Of a DNA stretch of 51,872 nt, positions 42,053 to 50,590 are shown one piece after another. Source of the stretch: Gemmataceae bacterium. GTDB taxonomy: Bacteria > Planctomycetota > Planctomycetia > Gemmatales > Gemmataceae. Within the stretch, counting starts at the first letter, position 1. Each line of letters starts with the position of its first letter. Position numbers and translations under genes: made by a program. The DNA lies in NCBI GenBank assembly GCA_009691845.1, contig SIAJ01000034.1, positions 1 through 51,872 of the forward strand. Direction: 5' to 3'. The notes beneath the pieces were generated by a model. That model was given only the letters and a program-made list of their open reading frames with translations, was not told the DNA's origin and made no database searches.

Positions 42053-43411
42053 CTATCTGGGATTTCCGATGGCTCGTGCTGCGAGATCGTACCCGTCGGC
42101 TCCCGTGACTTTTGCCTTCACGATGTCGCCGGGCCGTAAGTTCTTGCCCTTGATTCGGACCAGGCCGTCGATATCCGGGGCGTCTGCGTGGCCACGGGCG
42201 TGATAGTGGTTCGGCACCTCGGGGTCGTTGCCGTCTATGATCGCCTCGATTTCGCGGCCCACTTGCCGGTTGCTCCACGCGAAAGCGACCTCCTGCTGAA
42301 CCTTCATGAGCCGGTCGAGTCGCTCTTGCTTGATCTCGTTTGGCATGTGTCCATCGAGCTTTGCGGCTGGGGTATCGGGTTCGAGGGAGTAAGTGAACAC
42401 GCCCGCCCGGTCGAAGGCCGTGTCGCGTACGAATCCGCACAGTTCATCGAACTCCGCGTCCGTTTCGCCGGGAAAGCCGACGATGAACGTCGTGCGAAAG
42501 GTCAGATCGGGAACGGCGGTCCGCCAGCGGGCGATCAGGTCTTCCGTCTTCGCCCGATCCACGCGACGTTGCATTCGTTTCAGCACGCGGTCGTTGATGT
42601 GCTGCAAGGGCATGTCGACATACGGAACGATCTTCTTCGCGGAACCGAGCACGTCGAGCAACTCGTCAGTCACATGTTCCGGATAGGCATAAAGCAGTCG
42701 AATCCACTGGAGGCCATCGACTTTATCCAGTTCCTGCAGAAGCTCGGCAAGCCGCACCCGGCCATAAAGATCCATGCCGTAGTACGTGCTATCCTGGGCG
42801 ACGACGATCAACTCGCGGACGCCGTCGGCCGCCAGTTCCTTCGCTTCCTTGATCACTTCCTCAATCGGCTTCGTGGCGTGCTTGCCGCGCATCTTCGGAA
42901 TCGCACAGAACGTGCAAAGTCGATCGCAGCCTTCGGAGATCTTGAGATAGGCGTAATGCCTTGGTGTAATCCGCAGACGCGATGTATCCTCCAAAGCTCG
43001 CACGGGGGCCGGGCGGAAGATGCTGCGTTGCTCGCGTTGTTGCGAGACCGCCCGATCAACCGCCCCGACGATCTCCTCGCGGCCAAAGACGCCGACGATC
43101 TGATCGACCTCGGGGACTTCTTCGAGCAACATGCCCTGTTGACGCTCCGCCAAACAGCCGGCAACGACGACGGAACCGACCTTGCCCTGCTGCTTGAGTT
43201 CGAGCATCTCGCGGATAACCCCGAGCGATTCTTGCCGGGCCGACTCGATGAAGCCGCAGGTGTTGACGACGACCACATCGGCTCCCGAAGCATCGGCGAC
43301 GAGCCTGTAGCCATCCTGGGCCAGCTTGCCCAACATGCGTTCGCTATCAACGGTGTTCTTGGGACAGCCGAGCGAGACGAAAGCGTAAGTGCCTTTACTG
43401 GCGGTGGTCAT
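42053..43411 (-). CDS. rimO: Ribosomal protein S12 methylthiotransferase RimO
   Basis: Radical-SAM enzyme that adds a methylthio group to the conserved Asp of ribosomal protein S12; 452 aa. Three cysteines for the N-terminal cluster domain begin at FVSLGCPKNTVDSE (then VNTCGFI and VAGCLAE); the radical-SAM CxxxCxxC is in EGCDRLCTFCAIP. RLLYAYPEHVTDELLD, YVDMPLQHINDRVL and FIVGFPGETDAEFDEL follow, and a C-terminal TRAM domain (EAIIDGNDPEVPNHYHARGH) completes it. These segments, and not those of MiaB, fit RimO. It starts at the ATG at 43411 and is followed by pgsA. Confidence 0.96.
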   Translation of the reverse strand: MTTASKGTYAFVSLGCPKNTVDSERMLGKLAQDGYRLVADASGADVVVVNTCGFIESARQESLGVIREMLELKQQGKVGSVVVAGCLAERQQGMLLEEVPEVDQIVGVFGREEIVGAVDRAVSQQREQRSIFRPAPVRALEDTSRLRITPRHYAYLKISEGCDRLCTFCAIPKMRGKHATKPIEEVIKEAKELAADGVRELIVVAQDSTYYGMDLYGRVRLAELLQELDKVDGLQWIRLLYAYPEHVTDELLDVLGSAKKIVPYVDMPLQHINDRVLKRMQRRVDRAKTEDLIARWRTAVPDLTFRTTFIVGFPGETDAEFDELCGFVRDTAFDRAGVFTYSLEPDTPAAKLDGHMPNEIKQERLDRLMKVQQEVAFAWSNRQVGREIEAIIDGNDPEVPNHYHARGHADAPDIDGLVRIKGKNLRPGDIVKAKVTGADGYDLAARAIGNPR

Positions 43412-43476
43412 GCGAAGATGGATTAAGTTGTGTTCGAGGCCAAAAGTTGATTATACAGAACTGTGCAAAAAATGCC

Positions 43477-44325
43477 TCACCCTCGCATCCGCTCCCCAAA
43501 CAGAGTGCGGGCATTCTCGGTAAACACCATCTCGTGGAATTGGATCGGAATCATTTCGTGGATCAACTCGGAGTACGCCGGCATTGGGGCCAGCGGCCAA
43601 TCGCTGCCGTAGATGAAGCGGTTGGGGCGTTCCGCGTAGCGAAACGCGGCACGAATTCGTTCGATCAGGTCGCGGCGATTCTGGCTGTTCGCCTCCGCGT
43701 CGATTTCTTCTTCCGAACCCACGACCAGACCCGAGAGGTCGGCCCAGACGTTCATGTTCTTGTAGATCACCTCGGCCGCATCGAGCGTCCACGGGTTGCC
43801 GACATGGCAGAGCACGAAGTTCACTTTGGGGAAATCGACCGCCACCTCATCGACGGTGAGTGGATGTGCGTATTTCAGCTTGCCGTAGGGAGAGTAAGTA
43901 TCCCCCGTGTGGAAGAAGAAAGGCAGCTTGTACTTCGCGGCCAATTCGTAATAGGGAACGTAGCCGCGATCGCTGGCAAAGTAATGGGTGTAGCCAAGAT
44001 ACGCCTTCAGCGCGACAACTCGGCCGGTCCGGATTTGCGCTTCAGTTCGTTCGAGATGTTCTTCGTCGTGCCGGGTCGGGTCTGCAATGCCAATGGCAAA
44101 GAGGCCTTTTACTTCCCTGCAGATCTGCAAAGTCCGTTGAACGCCCAGGGGGTCGTCCGGTCCGCCATCCAGGCAGCCCATAGCGGCGGCATGAGTCATG
44201 CCGGCCGCGTGCATTTGTTCGCGAACCACGCGGCCGACGTTCTCAATGCTCGCCCGCAGGCCGGGGCTCAAGGGCCCCACGCCTGGCAAGTTCGGCGGCA
44301 CGACATGGATGTGAGCGTCGATCAT
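43477..44325 (-). CDS. Amidohydrolase (metal-dependent hydrolase, amidohydro_2 type)
   Basis: A 282-residue TIM-barrel metal hydrolase. The N-terminal metal motif is MIDAHIHVVPP; further ligands are seen at FFFHTGDTYSP, VNFVLCHVGNPWT (with His) and RFIYGSDWPLAPM (with Asp). This is the amidohydrolase-2 pattern, including decarboxylases and lactonases; the substrate is not evident. The start at 44325 gives an N-terminus that begins with the metal motif, as usual, and lies in the hairpin-bearing gap after fabI. Same strand as fabI upstream, but the hairpin at 44332-44373 may separate them. Confidence 0.88.
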   Translation of the reverse strand: MIDAHIHVVPPNLPGVGPLSPGLRASIENVGRVVREQMHAAGMTHAAAMGCLDGGPDDPLGVQRTLQICREVKGLFAIGIADPTRHDEEHLERTEAQIRTGRVVALKAYLGYTHYFASDRGYVPYYELAAKYKLPFFFHTGDTYSPYGKLKYAHPLTVDEVAVDFPKVNFVLCHVGNPWTLDAAEVIYKNMNVWADLSGLVVGSEEEIDAEANSQNRRDLIERIRAAFRYAERPNRFIYGSDWPLAPMPAYSELIHEMIPIQFHEMVFTENARTLFGERMRG

Positions 44326-44331
44326 ATGAGT

Positions 44332-44373
44332 TGATAATTGATATCCGCTGAACAGGCTTTGTATCAATTATCA
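44332..44373. repeat. TGATAATTGATA hairpin
   Basis: Perfect 12-bp inverted repeat (44332-44343 and 44362-44373) with an 18-base loop, lying between the fabI stop and the amidohydrolase start. AT-rich, unlike most other hairpins here. No T-run; may be a transcription attenuator or a dispersed element related in style to the GATGA hairpin after lepA. Confidence 0.7.
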
Positions 44374-44379
44374 CTTCGG

Positions 44380-45261
44380 TCAAATGCCCATCACGTTGTA
44401 GCCGCAATCGACAAATAGCGTGTGACCGCTCACCGCGCTTGCTAGCGGACTGCACAAAAACAGCGTGGCGTCCGCGACTTCCTTGGCCTCGATGCCGCGA
44501 GGCAGGGGTGAGCGCTTGGCGGCGTAGTCGATGGATTGCTGAATATCGCCTATCCCCTTGGCCGCTCGCGAGGCGTAAGGGCCTGCAGATATCAGGTTGA
44601 CGCGAATGTTCTTCGTGCCCAGGTTGTGTGCCAATTGTGCCGCGTCGATCTGCAAGGCCGCCTTCGCTGTGGACATGCCGCCGCCGTAGTATGGCACCAC
44701 GCGGGAGCCGCCAAGATACGTCAGGCCGACGGCGCTGGCTCCGCCCGGCCGGTTCGCCATGTACGGCTCGGCTGCCCGCAACATGCTCGTCAGCGAATAG
44801 GCGCTGATGCCAATTGCTTCGTAATAGCCGGCCCGTGTGGTTTCGAGCTGCCGGCTTTTGATCTCTTTGGCGAACGCCATCGAGTGGATGAGAATGTCGA
44901 TCCCACCGTATTCTGTGCCGACCGCGTCAATCACCTCCTTGATGCCGTAGAACGGGTATTTGTTCCATCGCTTGTCGTTCTTGGTCGCTTCGTCGACGTC
45001 GGCCATCGAATCGAATCGGGCGTCCATGGGGTAGACTTTTTCGACTTTCAACTCGCCATCGACATAAGGCAGCTTGCGCGAAGCCTTGTCCATGTCGCGG
45101 GTGAGAAAGCTCTCGACGATGCCGACCATGCGAGGATGCGAAGCCAGGACGATCTTGGCCCCAGCCGCGTTGAGCGTCTTGGAGATGTACCAAGCGAAGC
45201 TATCGTCGTCGCCGACGCCGGTCACCAGGGCCACCTTGCCGGATAGATCAATCGGAACCAT
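44380..45261 (-). CDS. fabI: Enoyl-[acyl-carrier-protein] reductase, plant-type FabI
   Basis: NADH-dependent last step of the fatty acid elongation cycle; 293 aa, longer than E. coli FabI (about 262). The nucleotide-binding start is ALVTGVGDDDSFAWYI. The active site is Tyr182, Tyr192 and Lys200 (TYLGGSRVV, YYGGGMSTAKAAL): Tyr-Lys spacing of eight matches the plant chloroplast enzyme (Tyr198/Lys206) and not E. coli (seven, Tyr156/Lys163). A long insertion at about residues 50-105 (after FLTRDMDKA, up to KRWNKYPFYGIKEV) is also plant-like. Triclosan-type sensitivity cannot be judged. An ordinary ATG at 45261 starts it. Confidence 0.94.
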   Translation of the reverse strand: MVPIDLSGKVALVTGVGDDDSFAWYISKTLNAAGAKIVLASHPRMVGIVESFLTRDMDKASRKLPYVDGELKVEKVYPMDARFDSMADVDEATKNDKRWNKYPFYGIKEVIDAVGTEYGGIDILIHSMAFAKEIKSRQLETTRAGYYEAIGISAYSLTSMLRAAEPYMANRPGGASAVGLTYLGGSRVVPYYGGGMSTAKAALQIDAAQLAHNLGTKNIRVNLISAGPYASRAAKGIGDIQQSIDYAAKRSPLPRGIEAKEVADATLFLCSPLASAVSGHTLFVDCGYNVMGI

Positions 45262-45449
45262 GCGAACGGCCTTTGCAAAGAGAGGAATGGACGTAGGTGT
45301 TTTACTCCCGCCCTGAAATTCGGGGAGGGGGAAGGGATTCGGACTCGAGCATGCCCCAGAAGTCTGGTTTCGAGGAATCTTCCGAATTTTTCAAAAGTCC
45401 TGTTACCTTTTGGAAGCCTCCGAATTACTGTGATGTTGGCGGTCGGGAA

Positions 45450-45467
45450 GCCCGGCACGTGCCGGGC
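45450..45467. repeat. Perfect 18-bp palindrome
   Basis: GCCCGGCACGTGCCGGGC is a perfect palindrome with no loop, in the divergent gap between fabI and the secreted hydrolase gene. The core CACGTG with GC-rich flanks could be a protein-binding site or one half of an RNA hairpin. It is about 70 bases before the start at 45538. Confidence 0.75.
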
Positions 45468-45537
45468 AGTATTACACCGTTTTGCACCAGATGTGCAAAG
45501 ATGTTCGCCCCCCAGGCCCTCGGACAGTCAAATCAAC

Positions 45538-48500
45538 ATGCGACACTTCATGCTGATTCTCGTTCTTGCCACGGCTCTTCGGGCCCAAGAGAAACCGATC
45601 GCCCAGGATTGGGATTTCATCAAGCCGATGCAGAAGGTCGGAGCCCTCTTCAAGGATCGGCCCGGCGTCGTGCTGCACATTGGCGATTCGATCACCTACT
45701 CGAACGGCTACGGCCAGTGGGCCCGCTACGGCGAGGGCCGCACGCCGGGTGACAAGAAGATCCTGGAATGGATGCACACAGGCAAGGACAACGACCGCGA
45801 TGGCTGGTGGCTGGCCCGATTCGATCATCCGCAGGGGAATCGCTCGTACACCGCCGCCAGTGGAATGCGTCTCGATGAAATCCTTATCGGTGGCCGGCGC
45901 GAGATGCCGTCGTTCGAAAAACTGCTCGAAATGTACAAGCCCCAGGTCGTCGTTTTCATGCTCGGCACGAACGACGTTAGCGCCAAGCGAGCGGCAGCCG
46001 ATTTTCGAAAAAATTACATCATCGCCATGGACATGATGCTTGAACGCGGGATCGTGCCGATCATTTCGACCATTCCGCCGCACATCAACTCCGCGCGTGC
46101 CGGTAAGCTGTTCAACGACGAGATTCGCGAGATCGCGAAAGAGAAGGGTCTGCCGCTCATCGACTTCGAGAAGGAGATACTCGCTCGCCGACCGGACGAC
46201 TGGAACGGCACGCTGATGAACAAGAACGACGTCCATCCTTCCAGCGAGTTCGGCGGCACCAAGGCTTCCAGCGAGCCGACCGCGGCCAATCTCAAGAACA
46301 GCGGCTACCTGCTACGCGGCTGGTTGTCCGTCAAAAAGCTCACCGAGGTGAAGTCCCAGGTACTCGATCATTTGCCGAAGTCCGGGCCGAAAGCATTGCC
46401 GATACCGAAGGGGAAGCCGATCCGGGTGGACATTACGCGGGATACCTGGCTCTCAATCGTCGGTGAAGAAGCGGATACGACCAATGGCGGATCGCCTCGA
46501 CTCAAGCTGAAGGCGTATCAGGAAATGTCGCTGTTCGATATCGACATCGAGCCGCTCAAAAAGCGGATCATTAACGGGGCCACGTTGCACGTGAACCTGG
46601 CCGGGCCGGAGAAACTCTTGCGAATTGGCGTGGGAACACTCGGAGCAGAATGGGTCGAAGGCAAAGGCAGTCCTTACGCGAAAGAGGTTGGTGCTTCGAC
46701 TTTCAAGCACCGCAAGCACCCGGATGTTCCGTGGACCATCCCGGGAAGCGATCTTTGTTCCGTGATGTTCGGCGAGGGGGGGACAACCTGGAGCCACGAT
46801 GACGCGAGCGAGCCCAACAGCGAGGGTTGGCAGACGATCCCGGTCGACCCCGAAGTGCTCAAGGCGAGAATTGCCGGCAACGGGCATGGCTTCGTGATGT
46901 TCGACGACACGGGTTCCGAGTGGCTGCGCGATGGGGAAAAGTTCACGAGCAAACATTTTCCGAATCGCTTCATCCATAGCCGGGAGGCCGGTGCGAAGAA
47001 GGCCCCGTATCTGACCGTGTATCTGGGCGACGCAGACGAGTCGGTTCCGGAACGCGTGACCAAAATCGAATCGGACCCAACCGGATTGCCGGCCGGGGAA
47101 ACTCGCGTTCGTTGGATCACGCCGAGCGATACCGGTTCCGGAGTTTGGTCGTTTCAGGTGAAGGTGGATGATGTCGAGGTGCCACGCTACCTGATCCCGA
47201 TTCCGCGAAAAGGAGGCGATTTGGCCACGATGCACCTGCGTGATCTGAAGCTGAAGCCGGGTGCGGAAGCGACGATCGTGATCCGTGCCGTGGATGGTGC
47301 GGGAAACATTGGCGCGGCCGTTGCTGGCGTTGCGCGTCTATCGGGCTTCGAGCCGAAACCGCTTCCCGGTAAGGCCCCTGCCCTGCCCGTGGCCGGTGGC
47401 GACCTGCCCAAACTCGGCACGGCAACCGCGGCCATCGTCGATGAACTCGACAAGTTCAATCCGCTCAGTGGTGAGATGATTCCCAAGCAGGCGGCAGGCT
47501 ACACCTCCGCGAATCACCTTTGGACCGCGAAGGATCGCACGGTTCGATTGCACGCGGCCAAGGGCGAGATTATCGGGTTTCAGGTCGTGTTCACGGGCAC
47601 GGTGAAGGATGTGAATCCCACGCTGGCATTTCTCACGCTTCCCAAGCTGGCCGCGAATTTTGGGCGTTACGTCCACGTTCCCGCTGGCGATCGGCCTCTA
47701 CCCGATCCGATAGTTCGTCTGGATTGTGGCCTATCCGTGCCTTCCGCAGACGAAGGAATCGACGGCCAAAAAGTCGGTAGTCTGCACGTGGAAGTCATCG
47801 TGCCGAAAGAAACACCCGCAGGCGATCATTCGGGTACTCTCACTTTGCAAGCAGGGACCGAGAAACTGGAGCTGCCAGTCACTCTTCACATTTGGGACTT
47901 CACGTTGCCGGATCGGTTGAGCTTTCTGGCCGAGATGAACGCCTACGGTCTTGGTGGCCCGGAGCGTGGCTATTATCGTCTGGCCCATCGACATCGGACT
48001 GTGATGAACGCGGTCCCTTATTCCCAGAGGGGCGAAGTCAGATCTGGCTGGGGGCCTGGCTGGAATGGCACGCATCTTGATTTCCTGAAGTGGGATCAAC
48101 GGTTTGGACCCTACTTTGACGGCACGGCTTTCGACGATCTGCCACGCAAGGGCGTGCCTCTCGACGCTTTCTATCTTCCCCTTCATGAGAATTGGCCAAC
48201 CACTGTCGAAGGACATTACAACGGCAGCTACTGGGCGGACCAAGCCTTCGACGACAAATATCGCAAGAACTTCGTCGCGGCTTCCAAGCAGTTCGCGGAA
48301 CATGTCAATGAACGCGGCTGGAACGACACGCTATTCCAGGGTTTTTTGAACAACAAGATCGATTTCAAACGCAACGGCTGGTCGCGAGCGTCCGCACCCT
48401 GGCTCCTCGACGAGCCGGCCAACTTCCAGGATTTCTGGGCCTTGCGATACTACGCTCAGGCGTTCCACGAAGGCGTGTCTTCTGTCCCAGGAAAGGCAAA

Positions 48501-49140
48501 GGTCGTCTTCCGGGCCGACATCTCCCGGCCCATGTGGCAACGCGATTCGCTCGATGGCCTGCTCGATTACAACGTGGTCAACAACGATTGGCGGCGTTAT
48601 CGCCGAATGGTCTTGGATCGACAACGCGTACATGGCGACATCATTATCGAGTACGGCAGCGCCAACGAGATTGGCCGCTCGAACACGCAAGCAGTCGGCT
48701 GGTGCATCGACGCCTGGTCGCTGGGTGCCGACGGCATCGTCCCGTGGTTGGCCGTCGGTTCGGGAGCAGCGTGGAAGAAAGCCGAATCAACTTCGCTGCT
48801 CTACCCGCCAAGGTTCGTGAGTAGTGTCGAGCCTGTGCCCTCGGTTCGTTTGAAGGCGTACTTGCGTGGCCAACAGGACGTGGAATACCTCACGCTGCTT
48901 TCCCAGGCCACGGGCGAACCTCGATGGTCCGTCGGCCAGCAAGTCCGCGAACATCTCAAACTGACAGGAAAACGCGAAGGAACCGGCGCGGCCGGCGAGG
49001 ATGCAGGCGTGCTGTCCTACGACACGTTGCTGCCGCAATACGCTTGGGCTCTCAGAGTGCAAATTGGCGAGGCGCTGTCGAAGCTGAAGCCGCCGGCGAA
49101 GGATCGGCTGGTCGAGTTGCGGACGCCGAAACGTAAGTGA
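45538..49140 (+). CDS. Secreted SGNH hydrolase fused to glycoside hydrolase-like (GH123/DUF4091) region
   Basis: A 1200-residue exported carbohydrate-active protein. The signal peptide MRHFMLILVLATALRA ends before QEK. Residues 40-270 are an SGNH/GDSL esterase: Ser51 in HIGDSITYSNGY, block III LGTNDVSA and Asp-His in NDVHPSS. Residues about 300-500 are a DNRLRE-like beta-sandwich. From about 680 there is a sandwich and TIM-barrel-like region (LPVTLHIWDFTLPDRLSF, DEPANFQDFWALRYYAQAF) ending RLKAYLRGQQDVEYLTLLSQA, which is the closing motif of DUF4091/GH123-type enzymes. The combination suggests deacetylation plus cleavage of an acetylated or amino-sugar glycan; the pairing is inferred from the domains alone. 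Confidence 0.82.
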   Translation: MRHFMLILVLATALRAQEKPIAQDWDFIKPMQKVGALFKDRPGVVLHIGDSITYSNGYGQWARYGEGRTPGDKKILEWMHTGKDNDRDGWWLARFDHPQGNRSYTAASGMRLDEILIGGRREMPSFEKLLEMYKPQVVVFMLGTNDVSAKRAAADFRKNYIIAMDMMLERGIVPIISTIPPHINSARAGKLFNDEIREIAKEKGLPLIDFEKEILARRPDDWNGTLMNKNDVHPSSEFGGTKASSEPTAANLKNSGYLLRGWLSVKKLTEVKSQVLDHLPKSGPKALPIPKGKPIRVDITRDTWLSIVGEEADTTNGGSPRLKLKAYQEMSLFDIDIEPLKKRIINGATLHVNLAGPEKLLRIGVGTLGAEWVEGKGSPYAKEVGASTFKHRKHPDVPWTIPGSDLCSVMFGEGGTTWSHDDASEPNSEGWQTIPVDPEVLKARIAGNGHGFVMFDDTGSEWLRDGEKFTSKHFPNRFIHSREAGAKKAPYLTVYLGDADESVPERVTKIESDPTGLPAGETRVRWITPSDTGSGVWSFQVKVDDVEVPRYLIPIPRKGGDLATMHLRDLKLKPGAEATIVIRAVDGAGNIGAAVAGVARLSGFEPKPLPGKAPALPVAGGDLPKLGTATAAIVDELDKFNPLSGEMIPKQAAGYTSANHLWTAKDRTVRLHAAKGEIIGFQVVFTGTVKDVNPTLAFLTLPKLAANFGRYVHVPAGDRPLPDPIVRLDCGLSVPSADEGIDGQKVGSLHVEVIVPKETPAGDHSGTLTLQAGTEKLELPVTLHIWDFTLPDRLSFLAEMNAYGLGGPERGYYRLAHRHRTVMNAVPYSQRGEVRSGWGPGWNGTHLDFLKWDQRFGPYFDGTAFDDLPRKGVPLDAFYLPLHENWPTTVEGHYNGSYWADQAFDDKYRKNFVAASKQFAEHVNERGWNDTLFQGFLNNKIDFKRNGWSRASAPWLLDEPANFQDFWALRYYAQAFHEGVSSVPGKAKVVFRADISRPMWQRDSLDGLLDYNVVNNDWRRYRRMVLDRQRVHGDIIIEYGSANEIGRSNTQAVGWCIDAWSLGADGIVPWLAVGSGAAWKKAESTSLLYPPRFVSSVEPVPSVRLKAYLRGQQDVEYLTLLSQATGEPRWSVGQQVREHLKLTGKREGTGAAGEDAGVLSYDTLLPQYAWALRVQIGEALSKLKPPAKDRLVELRTPKRK

Positions 49141-49147
49141 TGAATTC

Positions 49148-49184
49148 GATAGTAGTAGGCACACTCCGTGTGCCTACTACTATC
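49148..49184. repeat. GCACAC-TCC-GTGTGC hairpin, copy 4
   Basis: A perfect 17-bp stem (49148-49164 and 49168-49184) around a TCC loop, seven bases after the hydrolase stop and 15 before the convergent calpain stop. It is the longest copy of the family seen at 9879, 10909 and 13557; it lies between convergent genes, so it may end both transcripts. No T-run is present. Confidence 0.88.
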
Positions 49185-49199
49185 GGGTTGGAGGAATGG

Positions 49200-50378
49200 T
49201 CAAAATGTTGCCAAGGTCACCATCGACTGCTGGAACTCTTCCCAGGTGACAAACACGAAACCGTCATACTTGTTGCCACTGGTGAGTGCTCCGCCGTCGA
49301 TGCCCCAGGGATTGCGAAGGGTCAGCCAGATTTGGCCGCGATATTCCTGGACGTCTTGCACGGTGTAGGAGTGGCTGGCGATCAGGATGTCGGTTGCCAG
49401 GTATTGTTCGTTGCCGGTCGCGGCGACGACCATGCCGCCCTGGTTCAAGGTGTCGATGATCACATCCAACTCGGCGTCGGCCATCATCGTGTCCGTGTAA
49501 TCCGCACTGGACGCTTCCGTTCCCGTTAACGCGTAGATTGCTTCTTCTGGAAGTGCCGTCCCATCGTCGTCGCGCCAGGCCATCCAGGCCCGGTTCATGA
49601 GCACTACCCAGGATTCACCTTCAACGCGTGGGTCGGCATCGCTGTCGAACAGCGTGCCATCGAATTCGATCGTCTGTTCGGCCCAGTCGCTGCCGTCCCA
49701 AAACGCAACGGAGTAAACCGGCACGCCCTCTTCGTTCACGCCGTCGTAAGTGATCCATTCGCGGAAGTCGTAGCCAATATCGCACAGACCCGAGAGGCTG
49801 GCCAGGAACGAACAGGTAGGCGAGTCGCCTTGCTGAACGTCCTTGGTCCGCGTGCCGCCGATGGCCACCACGTCCGCGTTCCAGTCCCAGCCAAGTCCGC
49901 CAGCGACGATCTCGGAATTCAGGCGATCGCCATCATCCAGGAAGTCGTGGCCGTCGTTCCCGTAGAGGGCGTCGGTTCCGAGATTGCCGAAGATCGAGTC
50001 GTGGCCCGCGCCGCCCTTGATAGTGTCCGTGCCGATGCCGCCATAGACCCAATCGTTGCCGATGCCGCCGTAGATGTTGGTCTTTACGACCACTTCCTGA
50101 TTGGCGGCACCGAGGAAGATGGTGTCGTCTCCCGCGTAGCCCCAGATGTCGATCCGTTTCACGGAGGCCACCGGAACCGAAGCCACGGTCGAAGACGCGT
50201 ATTGAATCGTTGTGTTGTCAATCGAGATCACGCCGGCTACCTGTCGGACGGTGATCTCGTCGTCGGCCGGAGTTCCGAGGATCTTGAGCACGCCCGTCGA
50301 ACTCAACGTTGCCGTCGATGGCACGTCGCGGGCTTCGAGGGTTTCGCAATTCAGGCGGGAATATCGTGAACGGGACAT
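49200..50378 (-). CDS. RTX-repeat protein with calpain-family (C2) cysteine protease domain
   Basis: A 392-residue surface or secreted protease. The N-terminus MSRSRYSRLNCETLEARDVPS is a planctomycete sorting-type motif instead of a classical signal. Residues 80-150 carry RTX-like calcium-binding nonapeptides (YGGIGNDWV, YGGIGTDTI, KGGAGHDSI, YGNDGHDFL). Residues 175-390 are a calpain C2 domain with a full catalytic set: Gln183 six residues before Cys189 in QQGDSPTCSFLASL, His336 in ASHSYTVQDV and Asn356 in LRNPWG. The usual GDCW is SPTCSF. Both parts are calcium-dependent in their families, so calcium may control folding and activity. The ATG at 50378 was chosen as it gives the sorting motif. 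Confidence 0.85.
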   Translation of the reverse strand: MSRSRYSRLNCETLEARDVPSTATLSSTGVLKILGTPADDEITVRQVAGVISIDNTTIQYASSTVASVPVASVKRIDIWGYAGDDTIFLGAANQEVVVKTNIYGGIGNDWVYGGIGTDTIKGGAGHDSIFGNLGTDALYGNDGHDFLDDGDRLNSEIVAGGLGWDWNADVVAIGGTRTKDVQQGDSPTCSFLASLSGLCDIGYDFREWITYDGVNEEGVPVYSVAFWDGSDWAEQTIEFDGTLFDSDADPRVEGESWVVLMNRAWMAWRDDDGTALPEEAIYALTGTEASSADYTDTMMADAELDVIIDTLNQGGMVVAATGNEQYLATDILIASHSYTVQDVQEYRGQIWLTLRNPWGIDGGALTSGNKYDGFVFVTWEEFQQSMVTLATF

Positions 50379-50590
50379 GTGTGTGTTCCGTGGGAGATCG
50401 AGTTCCTTACGCTCCACGTCCATTAAACTCGGTTTGAGTTGGGACTTGCGCCAGCGGAATCGCCCAGGTTGGGCCAAAATTCGAAAGCTAGGCCGGTCGT
50501 TCCAAACTCGCGGGCTGTATGATGATGGTTCGTTCCTGAATCAAGGCCGTTTCCAGGAATGCAGATCGCTTCGAGCGACGAACTATAAAT

